Below are positions 1 to 5,889 of a stretch of DNA of 5,929 bases, piece after piece. The position numbers were made by a program, and so were the translations under genes. The stretch spans positions 1 to 5,929 of the forward strand of contig CABRFA010000033.1 of the NCBI GenBank assembly GCA_902470065.1. Reading direction: 5' to 3'. This DNA is from an uncultured Collinsella sp. (GTDB taxonomy: Bacteria; Actinomycetota; Coriobacteriia; Coriobacteriales; Coriobacteriaceae). Numbering within the stretch: the first letter of the stretch is position 1; the number at the start of each line of letters is the position of its first letter. The notes beneath the pieces are model-generated. The model had not been told where the DNA came from and made no database searches. It was given only the letters and a program-made list of their open reading frames with translations.

Positions 1-53
1 CCCGCGACCCCAACCTTGGCAAGGTTGTGCTCTACCAACTGAGCCATGTCCGC
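1..53 (-). tRNA. tRNA-Gly (anticodon GCC), 3' part cut off by window edge
   Basis: The reverse complement begins GCGGACATGGCTCAGTTGG at position 53 and matches the two complete tRNA-Gly genes at 2105-2180 and 2331-2406 base for base over all 53 visible positions. The acceptor 5' strand, D arm, anticodon arm (loop TTGCCAA, anticodon GCC) and variable region are present. The rest of the T arm, the acceptor 3' strand and CCA lie outside the window. It has its own promoter 12 bases upstream, so it is a separate transcription unit from the Gly-Cys-Gly cluster. Confidence 0.95.
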
Positions 54-65
54 TTACGAGGATTA

Positions 66-115
66 ATCTTACGTGATGCCTGCATCCTATGCAAGAACTT
101 TTTTTGAAAAGTTTT
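66..115 (-). promoter_or_regulatory. tRNA-Gly promoter with A-tract (UP-like) element
   Basis: On the minus strand, -35 TTGCAT (89-94) and -10 TAAGAT (66-71) are separated by exactly 17 bases, and 12 bases separate the -10 from the tRNA 5' end. Just upstream of the -35 lies an AT-only block with an inverted repeat AACTTTT-CAAA-AAAAGTT (97-115 region) leading into AAAAAAAGTTCTTGC. The same block precedes the other two tRNA promoters here. No convincing terminator for the upstream alpha-glucosidase gene was found in 72-194; only a short CGCG/CGCG hairpin around 125-145 without a T-run is visible. Confidence 0.85.
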
Positions 116-194
116 GCGACGCCCTCGCGAACCCCGCGAAGACATCGGCCGCCACGGAAGGCGCGGGCAACCGCAAACTCGCCGCAAGAGGCCC

Positions 195-1926
195 CTATAT
201 CTCACCGAGCATGATCCAGGCAGAGCTGTCCTGCGCGAGCCTACCGTCTACAAGAGGTGATGAGGTGAGCAGAACCCTACCCGCCGGCAGCTCCACGGGT
301 GCTGCGCCGAAGTTCGTCACACACGCCCAGCCGCTGTCGCGGCGATAGGCGATGACGCCGCCCTCAGTGCCCTCGGCACCATCCGCAAGGCCAGTGCGCC
401 CGTCAAGATCGAGCCACGCAAGATCGTTGGCGCACCCGCGCAGCTTGCGCCGCAGCCAGAGGGCGTCACGATAGAGCGCAAGCATCGATGTCGGGTCCGC
501 TTCTTCCCTATCGGCAGCGTAATCGGAAAACCATGCAGGCTGTGGCAGATGGGGCGCCGCATCGGCGTCCGCCGGTGAAAACCCAAACGATCCGCCCTGC
601 GTGGGATCGTCCGCTGCCACCCACGGCAGGGGCACACGACAGCCGTCGCGCCCCTTCTCGTGCTTCGGTCCGTGTGTATTGGTCGCAGTGGGATCTTCGA
701 GTACAGCCCACGGGATGTCAGCCACCTCAAAAAGGCCGAGCTCCTCACCCTGATACACGTACGCCGAGCCCGGAAGTGCCAACTCAAGCAAAAGGGCCGC
801 CCGCGCGCGGCGCTCGCCGAGTTCACGGTCCTCGTCATAAGACGACCCGTCGCGTAAGAGCCAGTCGAGCGCAATCTGATGGTAGCGCGTCGCCTTGATT
901 TGCGGCAGGGCATAGCGTGTCGCCACGCGCGGCACGTCGTGGTTGGAGAGTACCCAGGTCGAGGCGGAATCGGATTCGATGGCTGCCTTCAAGCCCTCCT
1001 CGATTGCAGCGTGCATGTCATCATAGGTCCAAGTGGCCTTGGCGAACTCAAAGTTAAATGTCTGGCCAAGCTCGCTGGGGCGCGTAAAGATACTGGCGCT
1101 CAGGCAGCACCCACGCCTCGGCAACGGCGCTGCGCGGCGGGTTATAGCGGTCGAACACGCGGCGCCACTCGCGATAGATCTCGTGAACCTCGTTGCGATC
1201 CCACAGCGGATGGGTGCCGTCGTCAACCATGTCATCGCCCTCGGCGAGATGCCACCGGTCGAGGTCATCGCGGTCGAGATCCTTGGCGAGACCGTGTGCC
1301 ACATCAATGCGAAAGCCATCGACGCCTCGATCGCTCCAAAACGCCAGGACGTCGCAAAAGAACGCGCGAACCTCGGGGCATGACCAGTCAAAGTCCGGCT
1401 GCTCGGGCGTAAACATGTGCAGATACCACTGACCGTCCGCAACACGCGTCCAGGCGGGGCCGCCAAAGTTGGCATTCCAATTGGTGGGAGGCAACTCGCC
1501 GTGCTCGCCGCGACCATCGCGGAAGATATAACGAGCGCGCTCGGGCGATCCGGGGCCAGCGGCAAGAGCGGTTTTGAACCACGGGTGCTGGTTGGATGAA
1601 TGGTTGGGCACGATGTCGACGATGACCTTGATGCCGCACGCGTGAGCCGCAGCGGTCATGTCATCGAAGTCGTCAAGCGAGCCGAGACGTGGATCGACAT
1701 CGCAGTAGTCCGCCACATCATAGCCACCATCGACAAGAGGCGATGGGTAAAACGGGCTCAGCCAGATGGCCTCGATACCCAGCCGCTCAAGATAGTCCAT
1801 CTGCTGGGTAATGCCCGCGATATCGCCCAAACCCGAACCAGTCGAGTCCTTAAACGAGCGCGGGTAGATCTGATAAATCGCGGCATCGGACATCCATGAG
1901 CGCGAAGAGGACTTTTCTGTAGCCAT
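195..1926 (-). pseudogene. alpha-glucosidase, GH13 family, disrupted by one frameshift
   Basis: A cytoplasmic exo-acting glycoside hydrolase that would cleave terminal alpha-linked glucose from malto- or isomalto-oligosaccharides. Frame 1 (ATG at 1926, stop at 1054-1056, 290 residues) carries YPRSF near residue 21, GYDVADY (68-74), region I DIVPNH (104-109), region II GFRIDVAHG with nucleophile D208, and region III AEAW with acid/base E270. The second frame takes over at about 1079 with PSELGQTFNF, the SNHD transition-state Asp (about residue 331), AYVYQGEELG, and a C-terminal beta domain ending in LGEI at 198. Reading both frames, only one base too many or two too few at 1077-1085 separates them. 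Restoring GC within TACGCG-CCCC gives the family-typical YARP and 577 residues, a normal length. The DVAHGL block resembles actinobacterial GH13 subfamily 30; exact substrate is not deducible. The start is fixed by AGGGAG nine bases upstream. All other motifs are intact, so the lesion is recent or a sequencing error. Confidence 0.88.
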
Positions 1927-1969
1927 GGGATGAATCTCCCTTGCAACGAGGTTTTGCGAGATGCCCACG

Positions 1970-2000
1970 ATGATACGCCCAAAGCTGACATCCACGACAA
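1970..2000 (-). promoter_or_regulatory. possible promoter of the alpha-glucosidase gene
   Basis: The 140 bases between the tRNA terminator and the glucosidase start must hold its promoter. The best -10 seen is TATCAT (1970-1975, minus strand), with a poor -35 TTGTCG (1995-2000) at a long 19-base spacing. The predicted leader of roughly 40 bases would end at the AGGGAG ribosome binding site. The match is weak and is offered only as the best candidate. Confidence 0.25.
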
Positions 2001-2066
2001 ACAACGCCACAGCCACGCCCCAAAACGCTCGCTCCCTCTCGGGTTCAAGCCCATGCGATGGGTACG

Positions 2067-2096
2067 AAAAAGCCCGGCTACAGTAGTAGTCGGGCT
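2067..2096 (-). terminator. intrinsic terminator ending the Gly-Cys-Gly tRNA cluster
   Basis: On the minus strand, AGCCCG-A-CTAC, loop TACT, GTAG-C-CGGGCT forms a stem of ten pairs with one A/C mismatch, followed by TTTTT. It begins eight bases after the encoded CCA of the last tRNA-Gly and separates the cluster from the alpha-glucosidase gene. Confidence 0.9.
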
Positions 2097-2104
2097 GCTG
2101 CGTT

Positions 2105-2180
2105 TGGAGCGGACAACGGGGCTCGAACCCGCGACCCCAACCTTGGCAAGGTTGTGCTCTACCAACTGAGCCATGTCCGC
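2105..2180 (-). tRNA. tRNA-Gly (anticodon GCC), second of the cluster
   Basis: A complete cloverleaf on the minus strand. Acceptor GCGGACA pairs with TGTCCGC, the D arm is GCTC/GAGC, the anticodon stem CAACC/GGTTG holds loop TTGCCAA (anticodon GCC), and the T arm GCGGG-TTCGAGC-CCCGT contains one G-T pair. The discriminator is T and CCA is encoded (2105-2107). It is identical to the copy at 2331-2406. It is the last gene of the cluster and has no clear promoter of its own. Confidence 0.97.
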
Positions 2181-2186
2181 ATATGT

Positions 2187-2213
2187 AAAACAAAACGGGC
2201 GCCGGAGCGCCCG
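2187..2213 (-). terminator. terminator-like hairpin between tRNA-Cys and tRNA-Gly
   Basis: The minus strand reads CGGGCGC, loop TCCG, GCGCCCG: a perfect seven-pair GC-rich stem followed by TTTTGTTTT. By structure it is a good intrinsic terminator, yet it lies inside the tRNA cluster, upstream of a tRNA-Gly that lacks an obvious promoter. It could be a leaky attenuator or a processing/3'-end-protection signal instead. Confidence 0.75.
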
Positions 2214-2222
2214 GATGTTGCC

Positions 2223-2296
2223 TGGAGGCGAAGCCCGGATTCGAACCGGGGGTAAAGGCTTTGCAGGCCTCTGCCTTACCACTTGGCCACTTCGCC
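2223..2296 (-). tRNA. tRNA-Cys (anticodon GCA)
   Basis: A complete cloverleaf on the minus strand. Acceptor GGCGAAG pairs with CTTCGCC, the anticodon stem GAGGC/GCCTT holds loop CTGCAAA (anticodon GCA), and the T arm is CCCGG-TTCGAAT-CCGGG. Discriminator T, as expected for tRNA-Cys, is followed by encoded CCA (2223-2225). It lies between two identical tRNA-Gly genes, only 34 bases after the first, a gap almost filled by a hairpin; it therefore probably depends on the promoter at 2419-2469. Confidence 0.97.
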
Positions 2297-2297
2297 G

Positions 2298-2320
2298 AAA
2301 AAGGACCGCCTAAACGGTCC
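2298..2320 (-). terminator. terminator-like hairpin between tRNA-Gly and tRNA-Cys
   Basis: The minus strand reads GGACCG, loop TTTAGG, CGGTCC, a six-pair stem followed by TTTTT. The T-run ends one base before the 5' end of tRNA-Cys. The position inside the cluster suggests partial termination or an RNA processing role. The stem is shorter than those of the other hairpins here. Confidence 0.65.
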
Positions 2321-2330
2321 GGAAATGCAA

Positions 2331-2406
2331 TGGAGCGGACAACGGGGCTCGAACCCGCGACCCCAACCTTGGCAAGGTTGTGCTCTACCAACTGAGCCAT
2401 GTCCGC
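2331..2406 (-). tRNA. tRNA-Gly (anticodon GCC), first of the cluster
   Basis: A complete gene with acceptor, D, anticodon (loop TTGCCAA) and T arms and encoded CCA (2331-2333). The sequence is identical to 2105-2180 and to the visible 53 bases at the left edge. Its 5' end lies 12 bases downstream of a strong -10, the same spacing as for the left-edge tRNA-Gly. Confidence 0.97.
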
Positions 2407-2418
2407 TTGCGGGTTATT

Positions 2419-2469
2419 AATTTACGCGAGTTGTCCAAAAGACGCAAGTACTTTTTTCAAAAAAATTGC
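2419..2469 (-). promoter_or_regulatory. promoter of the Gly-Cys-Gly tRNA cluster with UP-like element
   Basis: Minus strand: -35 TTGCGT (2442-2447), 17-base spacer, -10 TAAATT (2419-2424). Upstream is AATTTTTTTGAAAAAAGTAC, which resembles the known UP-element pattern (A/T blocks contacted by the RNA polymerase alpha subunit). No clean intrinsic terminator for the preceding STAS-kinase gene was seen between 2470 and 2511. A weak interrupted stem, GCCTagCC with GGcAGGC, precedes the T7 run of this promoter and might serve. Confidence 0.87.
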
Positions 2470-2511
2470 CTGCCGCATGTTCGTGGTAGCTAAACGCGCT
2501 AAAGCGATTGG

Positions 2512-3258
2512 CTAGGCACACGATTCCGGCGCTCCGTTAAACAGCTTCACCATCTGCACACGCGTGCCGGCGCCGTCTGTACGACGAGCAACCTCCACGT
2601 TATCGACGAGCATACGCATAAGCTTGATACCACGGCCGCGCTCCTCAGATGCGACCGGTTCGCTCGTTTCATCGATAGAGTAGCCGGCACCTCGATCAAG
2701 TACCTCGACCACAACGCGATCGCCATAGGCCTGAACCGTCAGGACGCACCCGATACCGCCCGCATGGTCATAGGCATTACCCAGCGCCTCCCCCGACGCC
2801 AATGCGACATCGTAGCGCTCGTCACGGCGCAACGGAAGCGATTCGAGGAGTTCGGCGATGCGATGTCGGTAGTATGGAAGGTTCTCGATACCTTGACGGA
2901 CCTCGACGCTCTTGCTCCAGCGAGGCAGCTCCCCCACCGGAATGGCGGGAATAGACTCCCGTGCCGGACCCGCAACATGCAGGATGTCGACAAGTCGGGC
3001 AATCTCCAAAAAGCGAATAACCTCATCGGAGGCGTTAACAAGCGAAAGCAGGCCCTCTCGCCTCATGAGCTCTCTGGCACGTGTAAGCAAAAACGCCAAA
3101 CCTGTCGAGTCGATAAAGCCCACGGCCTGGCAATTGATGACAACACGACGCACGCCCCGGTCGATCAAATTATCCAACCGTCGGCGCAGCACCGGCACCG
3201 ATGCGATGTCGACATCACCCGGTGGCGTCAAAACCGCTATGTCATTCCACTCATTCAT
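2512..3258 (-). CDS. STAS-HATPase fusion: anti-sigma antagonist joined to RsbW-like kinase
   Basis: A cytoplasmic partner-switching protein of 248 residues. Residues about 5-97 form a STAS domain like SpoIIAA/RsbV, with the phosphoacceptor motif FIDSTG (Ser51). After a linker (about 98-125), residues about 126-240 form a GHKL ATPase domain of the SpoIIAB/RsbW type: N-box ASGEALGNAYDHA (E157, N161), G1 box VLDRGAGY (D188), and G2 region ERGRGIKLMRMLVDNVEV. The residues needed for ATP/Mg binding and phosphotransfer appear present, so it may phosphorylate its own STAS half or another STAS protein. It follows the PP2C phosphatase gene by 78 bases, presumably in one operon. ATG at 3258 fits the domain start; its GGGG ribosome binding site is 12 bases away, somewhat far. 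A TTG at 3321 in the same frame is an alternative, adding 21 residues of no domain character. No sigma factor target is adjacent. Confidence 0.9.
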   Translation of the reverse strand: MNEWNDIAVLTPPGDVDIASVPVLRRRLDNLIDRGVRRVVINCQAVGFIDSTGLAFLLTRARELMRREGLLSLVNASDEVIRFLEIARLVDILHVAGPARESIPAIPVGELPRWSKSVEVRQGIENLPYYRHRIAELLESLPLRRDERYDVALASGEALGNAYDHAGGIGCVLTVQAYGDRVVVEVLDRGAGYSIDETSEPVASEERGRGIKLMRMLVDNVEVARRTDGAGTRVQMVKLFNGAPESCA

Positions 3259-3336
3259 ACGACCATGGTTCCCCAAAAAAGCCCACTCGATGCATTCGTT
3301 TCCCCAACCGTGCGGATTCAACCCGCCCAGCGTCGT

Positions 3337-5682
3337 CTATGAACGACCCCGTAAAAACTCAAGGGACACCAATGCAATGTCATCGTCCAGCGCCGAATCG
3401 GTAAATCGATCAAGCTCGCCCAAGACCTTGCCGCAAATGCCCGACACGCCCTCCGCCGAAACAGAAAGCAGAAGATCGCGCAAGCGCTGCTCGCCAAAGA
3501 ACGCTCCGGTGCGGTCACGGGCCTCAATCGTTCCATCCGTATACATAAAGAGCATATCGCCGGGGGCGAAAGTAAAGGCACCCGTCTCGTACACCATGCC
3601 TTCGAATGCGCCGATTACGCCCGATTGGCATCCAAGCAGTTCGACCTCTCCCCCACGGGCCTCGCCGCCACCCAGCGGCATCGACTCTGGCCTGATGACC
3701 ATGGTCGGAGGATGGCCCGCCGAACAATACGTTGCGCGTCCGGCTTTAAGGTCAATCTTGGCGATAAAGGCCGTCACGAACGTCTCGACCCTCGAAAAGC
3801 CCATGAGCATGCTGTTAAGGGAGCGTGCCATGCGGGCGGGCCCCGCACCCTCCCAGGCATAGGCCGTCAGGGCCGTCTTGACGAGCGCGGACATCGATGC
3901 GGCCTCAATGCCTTTGCCAGACACATCACCCAGAATCATGACGGCGCAGTCGTCGGGAAGTCGGATGAGCGTATAGAAATCGCCGCCGACCAACGCCGAG
4001 TTCGTGGCCGACAGGTATACCGAATCGGTTGCGATACCCGGAACATCCCCCAGGGAATTTCTCATGCCGATCTGGAGGGTCTGAGCGATATGGCGCTCCT
4101 CGCGCTTTTGAGATTCGCCTTCGTAGATCAGTTCAAAGTCATGCGCCAAGTGCACCAAGTAGTCATATTCAAGGTCATCAATCGGCTCTTGGCTGCCATC
4201 ACGAAGCAGCAGTGCGCGCGTCGTCGGGCCCTTCGCAACAGAAGCAGGAACAATCGCGTCGTTGCTGTGCTTGCCATCACCCTCAGAGCGCGGGCGCCCC
4301 GCCTCGATGCCGAAGTCGACGTAGAGACCCTGGCAAGGCAGACCATGCGTCCTAAGCCAGCCTCCCATAGGCATCGATTCATCAACGCGAGTTATACGGA
4401 CGTGCTTAAGGTCCTCGGCACTCGTGCCGCCCAAAACAGATGCCCCAAAGCCATCAGGGCCAGCTCCCAGACGTGCCGCCGGCGCCGTCGTAGAAAAGAA
4501 AAGCTTCTCGGGATCGTCCGGCAAAGCAACGCGACTGCCGCCTTCAAAATCTATGACATAGGAGTCCAGACTGGCGTCATACTCAACAGGGCAAAAATGG
4601 CAGTTGAGCATATTGCAGATCTCGGACGATACCGCCTGGGTAGCCGCGGCGGAATCGTCTAGAAAGGTAAACAGCTCATCACGTAAGACATTGAGCGAGC
4701 GGCCAAGCTCGGCCGTGCGACGAGAGCGAAGGCTCGATGCCATTCCGACCAGCTGGATAGACAGGTAATCGCAAATGACCTCAAGTACATTAACGTCATA
4801 GGCGAGCGGTGCCTGGGGGCGTTTCCAACCAACTTCCAACACGCCAAGGATCTGCGTACCGTAAAAAACGGGAAGACAGATCTCGCTGCGGTACGGAGGC
4901 ATATCCTGCATGCGCAACAGGTGCTTAGAACGATTATCCAGGTCCATGAACATACCGGAGGCGGCCCTATCGCCCTCAAGGTCCTGCTGAATCGACAAGC
5001 GACAGGCACGCGACTCGCGAAGAACATACGTCGGAATGCCAGCGCCATACGGCAAAAACTCGGGCAGGTAGCTGTCGTGCAGCTCCTTGGAGACACCGCG
5101 AAGCTTAAAACCGCCGCTCTCAGAAAAATAGATAGCGGCACCCGAAGCATCGAGCGTTCCTACAAGTTGGTTTAAAACGGTATCAAGCAGACTGGGTAAC
5201 TCATCGGAGCCCACAGTGCTCATAATGACCGAGAGCGTGCCTGAGAGACGCTTGTTCGCCACTCTGAGCTCCGATAACGCACGCTTGAGTTGACGGTCGT
5301 GAGAATACTGCTCCTCGATACTGTGAAGTGCCACCAGGACGCGTGGCGCTCGGCGCCCAAAGATGCGTGGAGGCGTTACGGAGCCTGCACGAACCAAGAC
5401 GGGGATAAAGGAGCCGTCACTCAGCTTGAGCATCAGTTCGCTCTCGGAGCCATCAGTTTCAAATGGCAGACGATGTTCCGTCGCACGTTCAAAAGCGGAC
5501 GAATACAGGACGTCTTTAACATCTCCACCGACGACATCGGCGCGTTCTTCGCACATCAAACCAAGTAAGCGATTATTCACATGCAGAATGGTTCCGTCGA
5601 GCTCGCAGATGATGACAGCATCGCTCGTGATCTCGACTAGTTGGGCAACGTCTGCCCACTCGTTGCGTTCAAGCGTTTCCAT
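3337..5682 (-). CDS. PAS-GAF-GAF-PP2C (SpoIIE/RsbU-type) serine phosphatase
   Basis: A signal-responsive, Mg/Mn-dependent phosphatase of 781 residues, expected to dephosphorylate a STAS-domain phosphoprotein. Domains: PAS about 9-121 (SDAVIICELDGTILHVNN), coiled helix about 124-150, GAF about 160-315, a second, diverged GAF-like region about 330-520, linker helix with ESQKREERHIAQTL (523-536), then PP2C/SpoIIE about 545-777. Metal-ligand aspartates are visible in GGDFY (D568), GDVSGKG (D586), MYTDG (D716) and DDDIAL (D768), so it should be active. No signal peptide or membrane segment is seen, implying a cytoplasmic sensor. The start chosen is ATG at 5682, preceded by GGTGGGG at six bases; a GTG at 5694 has no ribosome binding site. 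The gene begins 26 bases after a tRNA-Leu terminator with no clear promoter between, and leads into the STAS-kinase fusion, its likely substrate and antagonist. Confidence 0.93.
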   Translation of the reverse strand: METLERNEWADVAQLVEITSDAVIICELDGTILHVNNRLLGLMCEERADVVGGDVKDVLYSSAFERATEHRLPFETDGSESELMLKLSDGSFIPVLVRAGSVTPPRIFGRRAPRVLVALHSIEEQYSHDRQLKRALSELRVANKRLSGTLSVIMSTVGSDELPSLLDTVLNQLVGTLDASGAAIYFSESGGFKLRGVSKELHDSYLPEFLPYGAGIPTYVLRESRACRLSIQQDLEGDRAASGMFMDLDNRSKHLLRMQDMPPYRSEICLPVFYGTQILGVLEVGWKRPQAPLAYDVNVLEVICDYLSIQLVGMASSLRSRRTAELGRSLNVLRDELFTFLDDSAAATQAVSSEICNMLNCHFCPVEYDASLDSYVIDFEGGSRVALPDDPEKLFFSTTAPAARLGAGPDGFGASVLGGTSAEDLKHVRITRVDESMPMGGWLRTHGLPCQGLYVDFGIEAGRPRSEGDGKHSNDAIVPASVAKGPTTRALLLRDGSQEPIDDLEYDYLVHLAHDFELIYEGESQKREERHIAQTLQIGMRNSLGDVPGIATDSVYLSATNSALVGGDFYTLIRLPDDCAVMILGDVSGKGIEAASMSALVKTALTAYAWEGAGPARMARSLNSMLMGFSRVETFVTAFIAKIDLKAGRATYCSAGHPPTMVIRPESMPLGGGEARGGEVELLGCQSGVIGAFEGMVYETGAFTFAPGDMLFMYTDGTIEARDRTGAFFGEQRLRDLLLSVSAEGVSGICGKVLGELDRFTDSALDDDIALVSLEFLRGRS

Positions 5683-5708
5683 CGTGGACCCCACCGTCTA
5701 TCGGTAAC

Positions 5709-5730
5709 AAAAAAGCCTCCGAAGAGGCTT
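5709..5730 (-). terminator. intrinsic terminator of tRNA-Leu
   Basis: Minus strand: AAGCCTC, loop TTCG, GAGGCTT, a perfect seven-pair stem with a stable UUCG tetraloop followed by a T6 run. It starts 11 bases after the encoded CCA of tRNA-Leu and ends 26 bases before the phosphatase start codon. Confidence 0.93.
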
Positions 5731-5741
5731 CTCAAATGCGA

Positions 5742-5832
5742 TGGTGTCGGAGGCGGGACTTGAACCCGCATGACCAAAAAAGCGGTCACTAGCACCTCAA
5801 GCTAGCGCGTCTGCCAATTCCGCCACTCCGAC
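5742..5832 (-). tRNA. tRNA-Leu (anticodon GAG)
   Basis: A type II tRNA on the minus strand. Acceptor GTCGGAG pairs with CTCCGAC, the anticodon stem CTAGC/GCTAG holds loop TTGAGGT (anticodon GAG), the long variable arm TGACC/GGTCA has loop GCTTTTTT, and the T arm is GCGGG-TTCAAGT-CCCGC. Discriminator A is normal for leucine tRNA; CCA is encoded (5742-5744). The run of six T in the variable loop is unusual-looking but leaves the fold intact. Confidence 0.97.
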
Positions 5833-5889
5833 ATGCTATGTTGTTGATTCACGGTTCGTTTTGTTGGACCCGCGCGTTCAACGAGGAAG

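Noticed and set aside
1077..1085. Programmed +1 frameshifting at CCC-C to join the two glucosidase frames.
   Set aside because: A slip of a proline tRNA on CCCC would reach the right frame, but it would omit the conserved Arg of YARP. No stop codon or obvious stimulatory structure sits at the site, and a two-base deletion explains the data better.
1941..1960. TTGCAA and TTGCGA near each other in the glucosidase leader, resembling a LacI-family operator.
   Set aside because: The spacing (seven bases) and the second half-site do not fit the usual palindrome, and no regulator gene is nearby. It is too weak to annotate.
2041..2062. GGGTTCAAGCCC on the plus strand looks like a tRNA T arm, possibly a tRNA remnant or attachment site.
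   Set aside because: No acceptor, anticodon arm or CCA can be placed around it, and no integrase or matching repeat is in the window.
1927..2400. The glucosidase reading frame stays open upstream through the tRNA genes to 2400.
   Set aside because: That stretch translates tRNA-Gly and tRNA-Cys genes and a terminator. The ATG at 1926 with AGGGAG nine bases upstream, followed directly by family sequence, is the real start.
1..2406. Repeated 70-base units as a possible CRISPR or other repeat array.
   Set aside because: The repeats are complete tRNA-Gly genes with normal cloverleaf folds, not CRISPR repeats.
3625..4662. A long open frame on the plus strand opposite the phosphatase gene, and similar ones elsewhere.
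   Set aside because: They mirror GC-rich codon use of the minus-strand genes, are rich in Arg/His/Pro, lack ribosome binding sites and show no domain motifs.
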